A stretch of 64,000 bases of DNA from Arthrobacter sp. NIO-1057. GTDB taxonomy: Bacteria > Actinomycetota > Actinomycetes > Actinomycetales > Micrococcaceae. Under the pieces are notes generated by a model. The model was not told the DNA's origin, searched no databases, and saw only the letters and a program-made list of their open reading frames with translations. The stretch is taken from assembly GCF_900094805.1 (NCBI RefSeq), contig NZ_FMAT01000004.1, forward strand, positions 1-64,000. Reading direction: 5' to 3'. The position numbers and the translations under genes are program-made. Shown piece after piece: positions 43,096-51,929 of the stretch; positions within the stretch are counted from its first letter, which is position 1, and every line of letters starts with the position of its first letter.

Positions 43096-44508
43096 ATGAG
43101 GTTTAGGGGAATATTGTTGGGCAAACAGCCGGTACGCGCCACTGATGTCGGGTCGGGTCTGAAGAAATCATTGACTCCGGCACAGATGTCCATGATCGCC
43201 CTGGGTAGTGCCATCGGCACCGGACTTTTTGCCGGCAGCAAGTTGGCCATCATGATGGCCGGGCCATCGGTCATCCTCAGCTATGTGGTCGGCGGCGTGG
43301 TGGCGTTGCTGGTCATGGGTGCGCTCGCCGAGATGACGGTGAAACAACCGGTGGCAGGATCTTTCGGGGTATACGCCGAACGCTATCTTGGTCGCTTTGC
43401 CGGCTACCTTACCAAGTATCTTTACTGGTCGGCGCTGATTTTTGCGGTAGGCACCGAAGTCAGTGCGGTGGGCGAATACATGCAGTATTGGTTCCCACAA
43501 ATTTCTGGCCTTTGGTGGGTGGGTATTTTCTCCGCCGTCCTTCTGGCAGTGAATTTTTCCAGCGTGAAAATTTTCGGAACCACGGAATACTGGTTCTCGG
43601 CGATCAAGGTTTTTGCGGTTCTTGCCTTCATTATCATTGCCCTGTGGCTGGTCTTCCACAATCCGCACGATCAGTTTGGGGTGCATAACTACAGTGCTGA
43701 GGGTGGCTTCTTTTCCAACGGATTATTCGGTACGTGGAGTGCGGTGATCGTGGCGATCTTCTCTTATATGGGCATTGAGGCCATCTCGATTGCAGCGGCT
43801 GAAGCCCGTAATCCGAAACTTGCGGTGCGCAAGGCCTTCAAGGTTTCTTTCCTGAGACTATTGCTGTTTTACGTATTCACCATGGCGCTGATCTTGGCGG
43901 TAGCTCCAACCAGCGAATTGATCTCCGGCGGTTCACCTTTTGTGACAGTGATGTCCCAGGTAGGTATTCCTTTTGCTGATTCAGTGCTGAATTTTGTGCT
44001 GATCATTGCGGCGCTATCGGCCATGAATGCCCAGCTGTATGCCGCTACTCGGATGCTGCATTCCCTGGCTGATGCAGGTCACGCACCACGCATGGCACAT
44101 CGAACTAACCGCGCAGGAGCACCGGTCCATGCGGTATGGATGTCCGCCGGAGGTATCGCCGTGGCCGCGGTCGTCTACGCGCTGGTGCCCGAGGGCGGGT
44201 TTGGCATCATGCTGTCCCTAGCAACCTTCGGAGCCTTGGCTACCTGGCTTATGATCCTTCTGACCCATGTGTCTTTCAGGCGCAAAGTAAATCAGAATCA
44301 AGAGAGCCTGGAATTCAAGCTATTCGGGTATCCATCAGCATCAATTATTGGAGCGCTACTGCTCTCCGCGCTGCTGGTGACCTCATTCTTTGTACCTCAA
44401 TTCAAGTACACACTGATTTTCGGGGTGCCCTTCGTCGCGGTGATGTCGCTGCTGTACTGGCTGGTTTTCCCTACCAAGAAGCAGCATTCTGGCAAAGACA
44501 CCGTTTAG
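43096..44508 (+). CDS. APC-family amino acid permease (GABA/aromatic type)
   Basis: The 470-residue membrane protein has 12 hydrophobic segments. It belongs to the amino acid transporter family: LTPAQMSMIALGSAIGTGLF (about 26-45) is its first helix signature, SYMGIEAISIAAAEARNPK (about 222-240) is the substrate region, and SALNAQ-type SAMNAQLYAATRMLHSLA follows. The position after kynU suggests uptake of kynurenine or tryptophan, or export of anthranilate. The start is uncertain: ATG 43096 is given, but TTG 43114 with AGGGGA before it is possible. Confidence 0.9.
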   Translation: MRFRGILLGKQPVRATDVGSGLKKSLTPAQMSMIALGSAIGTGLFAGSKLAIMMAGPSVILSYVVGGVVALLVMGALAEMTVKQPVAGSFGVYAERYLGRFAGYLTKYLYWSALIFAVGTEVSAVGEYMQYWFPQISGLWWVGIFSAVLLAVNFSSVKIFGTTEYWFSAIKVFAVLAFIIIALWLVFHNPHDQFGVHNYSAEGGFFSNGLFGTWSAVIVAIFSYMGIEAISIAAAEARNPKLAVRKAFKVSFLRLLLFYVFTMALILAVAPTSELISGGSPFVTVMSQVGIPFADSVLNFVLIIAALSAMNAQLYAATRMLHSLADAGHAPRMAHRTNRAGAPVHAVWMSAGGIAVAAVVYALVPEGGFGIMLSLATFGALATWLMILLTHVSFRRKVNQNQESLEFKLFGYPSASIIGALLLSALLVTSFFVPQFKYTLIFGVPFVAVMSLLYWLVFPTKKQHSGKDTV

Positions 44509-44792
44509 GGGTGACTTAACCGGAAGAAGGACGTTCCAGCAATTTCGTGGGCCCGTGGAACCAACAGGATTTTCAGGTGAGCGTTGAACTCTGCGTCTTT
44601 GACGGTTGCCGGATCCACAACCTTATCCAACAGTTCTGGCTGTTCTGGTTCTAGATTCCACAGCCGTCCATCAGCTGCAATGGTCAATTGACCGGTAGTG
44701 CGATCTTTCCAAAAACGTGCGCTGATCCAGTCTGAACTGAAGCGGGCAGAACTTTGGGTGAGTGCTAGGGGTTCTTGGGTAGAGCTTTGCAT
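44505..44792 (-). CDS. Hypothetical protein
   Basis: I do not recognise this protein. From MQSSTQEPLALTQ (44792) it is 95 residues, mostly polar, with WISARFWKDRTTGQLTIAADGRLW in the middle (split, residues about 21-44) and a C-terminal PRAHEIAGTSFFRLSHP. A longer frame reaches 44927 but the extra N-terminus is low-complexity and Ala/Ser/Thr-rich. It overlaps the permease end by four bases, convergent. It is probably a genuine small gene, given a plausible AAAGG upstream. Confidence 0.55.
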   Translation of the reverse strand: MQSSTQEPLALTQSSARFSSDWISARFWKDRTTGQLTIAADGRLWNLEPEQPELLDKVVDPATVKDAEFNAHLKILLVPRAHEIAGTSFFRLSHP

Positions 44793-45136
44793 GGCAACTT
44801 GGACCTTTTCACTTGTTGTTCTTGCCTGTGACGCTCTTGCATCCGAGGCCGCTTCTTCATCCGAACCACCCGCCGTACAACTGTGGGGTTGGTGTCTGAT
44901 CAGTCGGAGCTTTGCCAAAACCACCACATGGTGGTGCCAGCGATCAGAACTCGTGAAGCTGGTTTCATGCTACAAAATCTTTGATCGGGGCTCAACGTTT
45001 TTCCTAGGCCATGCAATGTGAGTTCATCTTTGCTCAGTGTTACCCGGCGTTGGTTGGCAGAGGAGAAACTGCACCGGCACTAAGATCGTAGGGTGCCAAC
45101 AAGTTGGTTGACGCAAAGATTCTTCAAGGAGCGATA

Positions 45137-45760
45137 GTGGCCAAATTGTATTTCCGCTACGGTGCAATGAACTCTGGCAAGTCCACGAGTTTGCTTCAAG
45201 CTGCTTTCAACTATGAAGAACGCGGCCAGCGAATCCTTCTGGCTAAACCCGGCATTGATACCAAGGGTGAAAACTCGATCGTTTCACGGCTGGGGATCGA
45301 GCGTATCGTCGACTTCACCATCAGCCCCGAGGACAACGTCCGCGAGCAATTCGCCGTGCAAAGTTCGGGAGATGACCCGGAAGCGCTATTGACTCACGTG
45401 GATGCCCCACCTGTTGCCTGCCTTTTGGTGGATGAAGCACAATTCCTGACCCGCGAGCAGGTTGATGACCTCTTGCGTATCGCAGTATTGGATAACGTGC
45501 CAGTGCTGGCCTACGGAATCCGCACAGATTTCCGCACGCACGCATTCCCGGGTTCAGCCCGTCTAATGGAGCTTTCCCACTCTTTGGAAGAGCTGAAGAC
45601 CATTTGCCGGTGTGGACGTAAGGCCATGTTTAATACCCGGCGGATTGGTGACACCGTAGTATTTGATGGTAATCAGGTTGCCATCGATGGCGAAGATGTT
45701 TGGTACGAATCGCTGTGTGCCTCATGCTACCTCGAAGCTTCCGGCGGAAAACTGAGTTAG
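45137..45760 (+). CDS. tdk: Thymidine kinase
   Basis: The 207-residue type II thymidine kinase phosphorylates thymidine in the salvage pathway. P-loop GAMNSGKST lies at 9-17, the Walker B/lid is LLVDEAQFL, and the zinc-binding cysteines of the lasso region lie in CRCGRKAMFN and CASCYLE near the C-terminus. GTG 45137 has AAGGAG five bases upstream; the TTG at 45104 lacks one. TAAGAT at 45081 may be its -10. It is a single gene. Confidence 0.93.
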   Translation: MAKLYFRYGAMNSGKSTSLLQAAFNYEERGQRILLAKPGIDTKGENSIVSRLGIERIVDFTISPEDNVREQFAVQSSGDDPEALLTHVDAPPVACLLVDEAQFLTREQVDDLLRIAVLDNVPVLAYGIRTDFRTHAFPGSARLMELSHSLEELKTICRCGRKAMFNTRRIGDTVVFDGNQVAIDGEDVWYESLCASCYLEASGGKLS

Positions 45761-45833
45761 TTCGCGACTATCCCCAAGTCACGAATCGATTACATCGATT
45801 ACCCAATGACGAATCGTGCGCCAGACTCGGTGC

Positions 45834-46277
45834 ATGAAGATTCCGGTTGCGTTATCTATGGCCGCTATAGCCTTGCTGATGCTTTCTGCATGCGCGGGAT
45901 TGATGCCGGATGGACAGCACGGATCTCAAGATATATTCGAAAGATCCGGAAATTCCGATCGGGCGCCGTCGGCTTTCCACGATGATGTTCCGCGTGATTC
46001 TTGTGGCGAACTAACCCTTACGCAGGGGGAACAGATAGCGGCTGAAGCTCTTGACTGCATGGATGCTGCAGTAGGTGAGCGCAATGTCGAGTTGGCTGTC
46101 TCATCGCCAACTACTGAAGGGGATCCGATCATAGTGTTTTACCGTACGAGTACGGATACCGACGGCGTTGAGATTTTCGTCAACAGCGAGTACGACAAAT
46201 TCGGTTCTAGGGACTGGTCTTATGCCGTGTGCCCAAAAACGATGACCCGCGTAGCCCTTGAGGGTTGTCAGGACTAA
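45834..46277 (+). CDS. Hypothetical lipoprotein
   Basis: The 147-residue protein starts MKIPVALSMAAIALLMLSAC, a lipoprotein signal peptide with lipobox LSAC. The mature part is acidic and contains three more Cys (DSCGELTLTQGE, ALDCMDAAV, YAVCPKTM), which could form disulfides. I see no family. ATG 45834 is preferred over the GTG at 45816. It is followed by a small membrane protein gene; whether they are linked is unclear. Confidence 0.7.
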   Translation: MKIPVALSMAAIALLMLSACAGLMPDGQHGSQDIFERSGNSDRAPSAFHDDVPRDSCGELTLTQGEQIAAEALDCMDAAVGERNVELAVSSPTTEGDPIIVFYRTSTDTDGVEIFVNSEYDKFGSRDWSYAVCPKTMTRVALEGCQD

Positions 46278-46345
46278 TAACTTCCTGTTGCAGCTCGCCG
46301 CAAACCAATCATTAGAACCGTGAATAAGTCGAAAGTAACCAAAAA

Positions 46346-46534
46346 TTGATAGCAGCTTCAGTAATTACTTTGATCTTGGCCCTATTGTTCATCGGTGTAT
46401 TCGAATGGGAACGTCAGGACAGAAAGAAGACCGGTTCCAAAGAGGACAAGTTCTTTGGCAATTGGGCGCTTGTAGCCTTCTGGATCTGCGCATTTTCCTT
46501 TGTGGTTTTTGCCCTTGGAGCGCTGGCCGAGTGA
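46346..46534 (+). CDS. Small two-helix membrane protein
   Basis: This 62-residue protein has two hydrophobic segments (about 3-19 and 39-60) flanking a basic loop WERQDRKKTGSKEDKFFGN. The start is a TTG at 46346 without a clear ribosome site. A nine-codon frame starting at GTG 46320 ends in TGA that overlaps this TTG, so translation may be coupled. No function can be given. Confidence 0.5.
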   Translation: MIAASVITLILALLFIGVFEWERQDRKKTGSKEDKFFGNWALVAFWICAFSFVVFALGALAE

Positions 46535-46658
46535 CCCGAGTGGTGGAATCACCCATAGATCATTTGCGCCATGTTCGATACAGCTAGCTCATCGCGGATG
46601 CTAGAGATAGCGAAACCCCTTGTACGGCGGCAGCCGTCGAGAGTGCGTAATTCATTTG

Positions 46659-47192
46659 TTAGTTAACCAGTCCAGCAACAGCACGTTGCAAAGCCCAGTC
46701 GAATCCGTCGGATATCGGTGAATCAACATCCAATTGCACTAGGTTCTGACGGAAGGCGACAGAGCCCAGAATGTGGTTGAGCAGGAGTTGTTGACCGTGG
46801 CGAGCATTCTCGGAAGACAATCCGGTAGCTTCCAGTAGCTCACGCAATTGCAGTACTGGCGCTAAATTTGTGGCCTGCATGGCCGTGGCAACCTCAATGA
46901 CTTCGGGGCTGTCCTGGATAGGCAACAATGCTAGGTACAAATTTCGGGCTAGCTGAAGGATGGCGTCAGCAGGTGCGTTGAATTCTTCAGCTTTGACCGA
47001 GAGCTGCGGGGTGTTCAGTAGCTTGGCTGCGACCTGGGCGAGCAACTCCTGCTTATTCTTCACATGCCAGTAGAGAGCACCAACTTGAACATCTAGTTCC
47101 TTGGCCAGACGACGCATCGACAAGTCAGCCAACCCGAACTGTTGCAGGATGTCGACCGCGGTATCCACGACCGTTAACTGAGTCAATGCCAT
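46659..47192 (-). CDS. TetR-family transcriptional regulator
   Basis: The 177-residue protein has an N-terminal TetR HTH (about 8-52): AVDILQQFGLADLSMRRLAK, then ELDVQVGALYWHVKNKQELL, characteristic of the TetR_C branch. The ligand domain is short. It follows the C26 hydrolase gene on the same strand by 40 bases, so it may be its repressor, encoded downstream. Confidence 0.9.
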   Translation of the reverse strand: MALTQLTVVDTAVDILQQFGLADLSMRRLAKELDVQVGALYWHVKNKQELLAQVAAKLLNTPQLSVKAEEFNAPADAILQLARNLYLALLPIQDSPEVIEVATAMQATNLAPVLQLRELLEATGLSSENARHGQQLLLNHILGSVAFRQNLVQLDVDSPISDGFDWALQRAVAGLVN

Positions 47193-47232
47193 ATCAACAA
47201 GTCTAGCCTCCGGCGCATTAACTCTCTTGTTA

Positions 47233-48042
47233 TTAGCCGTTGATGAGTTCTGAAACTGATCCTGAAATTTGCGTGCACTGTCCCTGTAGCCGGTTGATCA
47301 GCGTTCGGAGCTGAGTAGAGGCAGTAAGTGGGTGTTCTGGATGCCATTGCACGCCCGTGACTGGCGCAGACTCGTGAACGACGGCTTCAATGATGTCATC
47401 GGTGGACATGGCCGCGATCTGCAGACCCTCACCCAACTCGTGAATTGCTTGGTGGTGCGTGCACTTGTGGCTCTCCTTAGCCGACAGGTCCTCTGCAAGC
47501 TCGGCAGTGATCGAGTCGAACCTAGTATCCATAAAGGGATCGCTGCCTGTGCCGCGGTGGGCATCAACATTTTCTAGATGCTGGATCAGTGTGCCGCCCA
47601 ATGCAACGTTGATCAGTTGCAGGCCACGACAAATTCCAAGTAGTGGGGTCTTGGTCGTGATGGCATGTTGAATGGCGGCTATCTGGTTGCGGTCCGAAGC
47701 TACCTCGTGGTGGCCCGCGCCAGGGTAGGACAAGGAACCTGCATAAAGTGATGGTTCAACATCTTCCCCGCCCATGATCAGCACAGCATCTGAAGCATCC
47801 ACAATCTGGAGCATCTGCTCGATGCTCAAATCATTGCAAGGAACCAGCGATGCATTGTGTCCGGCATCGATGATCTGACCGATCGTATTCTCGTTGAGCT
47901 CATCAAGTTCATTCTGGAATTGTGGATTGTGGGCACGGGACTCGCGAATGTGCAGGACCGTGAATTCTAAAGGTGCCAAGACCAGCTCCAACTGTTGCAT
48001 TCGGGTCTGAAGAACTGACCCGTGAAGGTTGATGTGACTCAT
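47233..48042 (-). CDS. Gamma-glutamyl-gamma-aminobutyrate hydrolase family protein (PuuD-like)
   Basis: The 269-residue class I glutamine-amidotransferase-like protein of peptidase family C26 has a nucleophile Cys in PLLGICRGLQLINVALGGTLIQ (split, about 136-157) and a catalytic His in TGVQWHPEHP (about 233-242). It is close to PuuD-like enzymes that cleave gamma-glutamyl-GABA in putrescine breakdown. No other polyamine genes are near, so the substrate is uncertain. It is probably cotranscribed with the TetR gene that follows. Confidence 0.88.
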   Translation of the reverse strand: MSHINLHGSVLQTRMQQLELVLAPLEFTVLHIRESRAHNPQFQNELDELNENTIGQIIDAGHNASLVPCNDLSIEQMLQIVDASDAVLIMGGEDVEPSLYAGSLSYPGAGHHEVASDRNQIAAIQHAITTKTPLLGICRGLQLINVALGGTLIQHLENVDAHRGTGSDPFMDTRFDSITAELAEDLSAKESHKCTHHQAIHELGEGLQIAAMSTDDIIEAVVHESAPVTGVQWHPEHPLTASTQLRTLINRLQGQCTQISGSVSELING

Positions 48043-48355
48043 CGTATGGGGTTCGGATTTCTGAGTTGAATCAGAGATGTTTCCTACTTATTTCTACAAG
48101 TTCATCTATAGCGACTCGCTAATAAAGCCACGTCGGAACCTAATAATTGCCATTCAGATTATCGGTGGTGACTTGTTTGGCCAACAATAAGTCAGCTGAT
48201 GACCGGCCTTTTACAAAGAATTCACACGAGCGATATTTGGCCTGTGAAATGAAACATTGCGTTGCTTATTGGAAATGGATCGGAAAGCGAAGCGGAATGT
48301 TGCGTCGATAGTTTGATGTTGCTCGCAAACACAAACTTCGAAAGGGGCGCCCATC
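48043..48355. other. Divergent upstream region of the amt operon
   Basis: This stretch has no gene. It lies between the C26 hydrolase and the ammonium transporter. I looked for a GlnR-type (GTNAC-N6-GNAAC) or AmtR-type nitrogen control site and found no convincing match. The ribosome site AAAGGGG is clear just before amt. Confidence 0.4.
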
Positions 48356-49594
48356 ATGGAAGCCGCTGACATGGCATGGCTCCTGGCGGCATTCGCCATG
48401 GTCCTGCTGATGTTCCCAGGACTGGCAATGCTCTACGGTGGCATGCTTAACGGACGCAACGTCCTAAACATGATGCTGATGGTGCTCAGTGCACTGGCTG
48501 TGACCGGCGTTGTCTACGTCGTTATCGGCCACGGATTGGTGCTCGGTGATTCGCTTGGGGGCGCAGGCATCATCGGTAATCCCTTCGAGTACTCTTTCTT
48601 CTCCGACTTCATGACCGACGATGATGCAGGCGGAACCTTCTGGGGTGCGTTCTACATTCTCTTCGCTGCCATCTCCGTGGCACTGGTGGCCTCCGGCGCC
48701 GCCGGCCGTATGAAGTTCGGCGCGTGGCTGGTCTTCGTGGCTCTGTGGATCATCCTGGTCTACTGCCCACTCGGACACTGGGTCTTCGCCCTTGATAATC
48801 CAGAAACTGGCACGGTGGGTGGCTGGATGCGCAACAAGTTAGACTTCCACGACTTCGCTGGTGGCACCGCGGTACACATGAACGCTGGTGCTGCAGGCTT
48901 GGCACTGGCCGTGGTCTTGGGTAAGCGCAAGATGAGCCCAGGCCGTCCACATAACTTGCCGCTCATGATGATCGGCGTGGGTTTGATCGCTACTGGTTGG
49001 ATGGGGTTCAACGGCGGCACCGCTGGCGGCGCGAACTTCATGGCTCAGTACGTCATTCTCACCACTTTGCTGGCCCTGTGTGGTGGCATGCTGGGGTTCA
49101 TCACGATTGAACGTATTCGTGATGGGCATGCCACCATGCTGGGTTTGGGTACCGGTGCTATCGCCGGAATGGTTGGCATCACCCCGGTGGCCGACGCGGT
49201 AGGGCCGATCGGGGCCCTGATGGTGGGCTTCCTCGCCGCAGCTGCGGCTGCGTGGGCCATTACTTGGAAGCGTCGTCACCAGATTGATGACTCACTGGAT
49301 GTCTTTGCAGTGCACGGCATTGCCGGTATCACCGGCTCGCTGTTTGCGACCTTCTTCGCGAATCCGCAGGCTCCGGGCGATATGGCTGGCATCTTCTTTG
49401 GTGGAGATTTCGCTGAGTTGGGCCACGAGCTGATCGCGATTGCCGTCACCTTGGTTTACAGCTTCACGATGACTTTCATCATCGCTTGGGTGATGAACAA
49501 GATTTCTCCAATCCGTGTCAGCGAAGCGGAAGAAGAGGCCGGGCTGGACAACTCCATCCACGCCGAATCCGCCTATGACAGCCGTCAGTTCTAG
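48356..49594 (+). CDS. amt: Ammonium transporter
   Basis: The 412-residue Amt/Mep/Rh channel has about 11 hydrophobic segments. It begins with MAWLLAAFAMVLLMFPGLAM and contains the twin pore histidines in DFHDFAGGTAVHMNAG (about 162-177) and VHGIAGITGSLFATFF (about 320-335). It takes up ammonium and is blocked by GlnK at high nitrogen. The ATG has AAAGGGG upstream. It is followed 24 bases later by a P-II gene, the classic amtB-glnK pair. Confidence 0.95.
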   Translation: MEAADMAWLLAAFAMVLLMFPGLAMLYGGMLNGRNVLNMMLMVLSALAVTGVVYVVIGHGLVLGDSLGGAGIIGNPFEYSFFSDFMTDDDAGGTFWGAFYILFAAISVALVASGAAGRMKFGAWLVFVALWIILVYCPLGHWVFALDNPETGTVGGWMRNKLDFHDFAGGTAVHMNAGAAGLALAVVLGKRKMSPGRPHNLPLMMIGVGLIATGWMGFNGGTAGGANFMAQYVILTTLLALCGGMLGFITIERIRDGHATMLGLGTGAIAGMVGITPVADAVGPIGALMVGFLAAAAAAWAITWKRRHQIDDSLDVFAVHGIAGITGSLFATFFANPQAPGDMAGIFFGGDFAELGHELIAIAVTLVYSFTMTFIIAWVMNKISPIRVSEAEEEAGLDNSIHAESAYDSRQF

Positions 49595-49618
49595 CGGCCT
49601 GCACAGAAAGGCTCTGCC

Positions 49619-49966
49619 ATGAAACTAATTACCGCAGTGATCAAGCCCATCAGGCTCGAATCCCTCTGTTCCGCATTGGAGAAGGCCGGCTTCTCGGGGG
49701 TGACTGCCACCGAAGTTCAGGGTCGTGGCGCCCAGGGTGGGCGTACCGAGTACTACCGAGGACAAGAATTCTCAGTCATGTTCCGGACCAAGATCCGATT
49801 GGAACTTTTGGTCTCAGAATCAGATTTGGAACGTGCACTGGAGATTATTCTAAGCACCGCCAAGACCGGTGAGAACGGGGAAATCGGTGACGGGAAGGTC
49901 TGGGTTTCCTCTTTGGAACAGATCATTCGCGTACGTACCGGTGAAACCGGCGAATCAGCCATCTAA
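49619..49966 (+). CDS. glnK: P-II nitrogen regulatory protein
   Basis: The 115-residue P-II protein starts MKLITAVIKPIRLESLCSAL. Its T-loop is GRGAQGGRTEYYRGQEF (about 37-53) with the Tyr-51 modification site (adenylylated in actinobacteria) in EYYRG. The ATP/2-oxoglutarate B-loop lies in TAKTGENGEIGDGKVWV (about 82-98). It inhibits Amt and senses nitrogen. It follows amt by 24 bases. Confidence 0.95.
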   Translation: MKLITAVIKPIRLESLCSALEKAGFSGVTATEVQGRGAQGGRTEYYRGQEFSVMFRTKIRLELLVSESDLERALEIILSTAKTGENGEIGDGKVWVSSLEQIIRVRTGETGESAI

Positions 49967-50004
49967 GTTTGAACGTTTAGCAGAATCCAACGAAGGAGCT
50001 CCAT

Positions 50005-51135
50005 ATGACTACTATCAATTTCCGCTACCTCAGCGAACAGGACATGATCGCCGCAGGTGTCACCGACATCGCCCGTTGCACCGACGTGATGGAAGAAGCG
50101 CTCATCTTATTGCGCAACGGGGACTACCGGATGGCAGGAGAGAACGGAAACTCGCACGGCGCGATGATCACCTTCCCGCAGACCCCAGTCCATGAAGGTA
50201 TGCCCAGTGATGGTCCGGACCGTCGTTTCATGGCAATGCCGGCCTACCTCGGTGGACGCTTCGGGACCACGGGCGTGAAATGGTACGGCTCGAACACGGA
50301 GAACCGCACCAAGGGCCAGCCGCGTTCCATCCACCTATTTACCCTGAACGACACCGACACCGGTGCGCCGATGGCAGTAATGAGCGCGAACCTACTGAGC
50401 GCGTATCGCACTGGAGCTGTTCCTGGTGTGGGCGTGAAGCACCTGGCCAAGCAGGATGCCAAGGTTGCTGCGGTGGTTGGTCCTGGCGTCATCGCCAAGT
50501 CAGTCATTGATGCCACGCTGTCGCTACGTCCGAGCATCGATACGGTGACTATCAAGGGGCGTTCGGCCAAAGGTGTGGAAACATTCGCCAACTATGTCAA
50601 GGAGAACTTCCCACAGGTGACCTCGGTGGTAGCTGCCGAAACCGTTGAAGAAGCGATCAAGGATGCGGACGTCATCATGGCGACCACCAGCACCGACATC
50701 AAAGGCTCCGAAGCTTTCCCCTACTTCCCAACTGCCGCGATCAAGCCGGGCGCACTCTTGCTACTGCCAGCGGCTGCTCGCTTTGACGATGACTTTGTTA
50801 TCAACGATGCTCGCCTCATCTTGGACGCTCGTGGATTGTACGATGCATGGGCTGAGGAATATGGAACCCAGGCATACCAGCTTCTAGGAATTCCGGGCAC
50901 CCACTTCCACGACTTGATGCGTGAAGGCAAACTGCCAGAATCCAAGCTCGAAGAGATCGCGGATGTTGCTACCGGCAAGATTCCGGCTCGCCGCAACGAT
51001 GAGGAAATCATCCTTTACTCGGTCGGTGGCATGCCGATTGAAGACGTGGCCTGGGCTACCGATTTGTACCAGTCGGCCGAGGAGAAGAATATCGGCCAGG
51101 TATTGAACCTGTGGGAGACCCCGGTCCTCGCATAA
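50005..51135 (+). CDS. Ornithine cyclodeaminase-family protein (tyramine oxidase subunit B-like)
   Basis: The 376-residue protein of the ornithine cyclodeaminase/mu-crystallin family has RFMAMPAYLGG (about 74-84), GVKWYGSNTENR, and the NAD-binding glycine region VAAVVGPGVIAKSVIDAT (about 152-169). It is longer than typical ornithine cyclodeaminases (about 320-350). It resembles an actinobacterial group annotated as tyramine oxidase subunit B; I recall that name but cannot verify it here. It follows glnK by 38 bases, with AAGGAG upstream, so it is probably in the nitrogen operon and may release ammonia from an amino acid. Confidence 0.8.
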   Translation: MTTINFRYLSEQDMIAAGVTDIARCTDVMEEALILLRNGDYRMAGENGNSHGAMITFPQTPVHEGMPSDGPDRRFMAMPAYLGGRFGTTGVKWYGSNTENRTKGQPRSIHLFTLNDTDTGAPMAVMSANLLSAYRTGAVPGVGVKHLAKQDAKVAAVVGPGVIAKSVIDATLSLRPSIDTVTIKGRSAKGVETFANYVKENFPQVTSVVAAETVEEAIKDADVIMATTSTDIKGSEAFPYFPTAAIKPGALLLLPAAARFDDDFVINDARLILDARGLYDAWAEEYGTQAYQLLGIPGTHFHDLMREGKLPESKLEEIADVATGKIPARRNDEEIILYSVGGMPIEDVAWATDLYQSAEEKNIGQVLNLWETPVLA

Positions 51136-51141
51136 TGACTT

Positions 51142-51163
51142 AGGTCCGGAGAACCGGACCTTG
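51142..51163 (+). terminator. Terminator of the amt-glnK operon
   Basis: AGGTCCGG pairs with CCGGACCT over a four-base AGAA loop. It lies six bases past the stop codon. Confidence 0.75.
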
Positions 51164-51172
51164 ATAAACGTG

Positions 51173-51211
51173 GATCCCCGAAAAGCGGAGTGTGGCCGCC
51201 TTTCGGGGATC
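51173..51211. terminator. Second hairpin after the amt-glnK operon
   Basis: GATCCCCGAAA and TTTCGGGGATC are perfect 11-base arms enclosing GCGG...CCGC. It may be a back-up terminator or serve the opposite strand. Confidence 0.6.
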
Positions 51212-51375
51212 TGCCATGTCCAGGGCAGACTAGAACCCTTGTATCCAGACTCTGGCTAGTGTTCATTAGTTAGCTTTTGCCCAGTGGATGTCTGGCTTAA
51301 CACGAACTCAACGTGGGAGCCTTTCCGCTTTCCGCGGCGACCCATTTGAATCTTCGGTCATGGCCACCTGCGCTA

Positions 51376-51858
51376 TCAGCGAGTGTCTTCGGTCGAAGCA
51401 GACTGTGATGCCGGGTGCTCGGGCATCTCGGGGTACACCTCTGGTGGCAGGCCAATCGTGAATCCGTCATCGCGGACCATAGTGCCACCTACATTGAGCT
51501 TGCGGTCTTCGCGCTGGCTACCGTCCGTGAGGTGAACGGCGATCGCACTTCCAAACTGCTCCCCAATTTCCACACTGACGTTTTGCGGGTTGATGCCTCG
51601 TTCGACAAGGATTTCACGAGTTGCAGTAACCATTGAATCGTCCAAGTCACCGTCAGGGGACGGTGCGGTAACTCGGCATACGCCCGCCCGGTCTTGGGCA
51701 TAGGCGGCAGTCACCAAATCTTTGCCAGCTTGTTCCAAGGAGCCAACAGGTTTGCGTCCATCACAGGTATCGCCGGAATAATCCCGGAAGACTGAACACC
51801 CCGTTAAGACGACGGCGCACAACACAAAACCGACGCTCAACCTAATTGACTGGTACAT
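51376..51858 (-). CDS. Hypothetical lipoprotein
   Basis: The 160-residue protein has a signal peptide MYQSIRLSVGFVLCAVVLTG ending in a lipobox LTGC. The mature region contains Cys pairs (DTCDGRKPVG, RAGVCRVTAP), a Pro/Ser-rich C-terminus (PEMPEHPASQSASTEDTR), and no known domain. ATG 51858 is the start of the signal peptide; the frame from 51906 extends upstream without support. It is a single gene, next to a transposase scrap. Confidence 0.7.
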   Translation of the reverse strand: MYQSIRLSVGFVLCAVVLTGCSVFRDYSGDTCDGRKPVGSLEQAGKDLVTAAYAQDRAGVCRVTAPSPDGDLDDSMVTATREILVERGINPQNVSVEIGEQFGSAIAVHLTDGSQREDRKLNVGGTMVRDDGFTIGLPPEVYPEMPEHPASQSASTEDTR

Positions 51859-51929
51859 ATTCAGGGATCGCAGGCTCCTTGGTTCAAATTCGCTCACGTA
51901 GACCATTATTGTCGAGGTGCCTTAGTCCG

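Noticed and set aside
48043-48355. GlnR or AmtR box upstream of amt
   Set aside because: No stretch fits the known spacing and half-sites on either strand.
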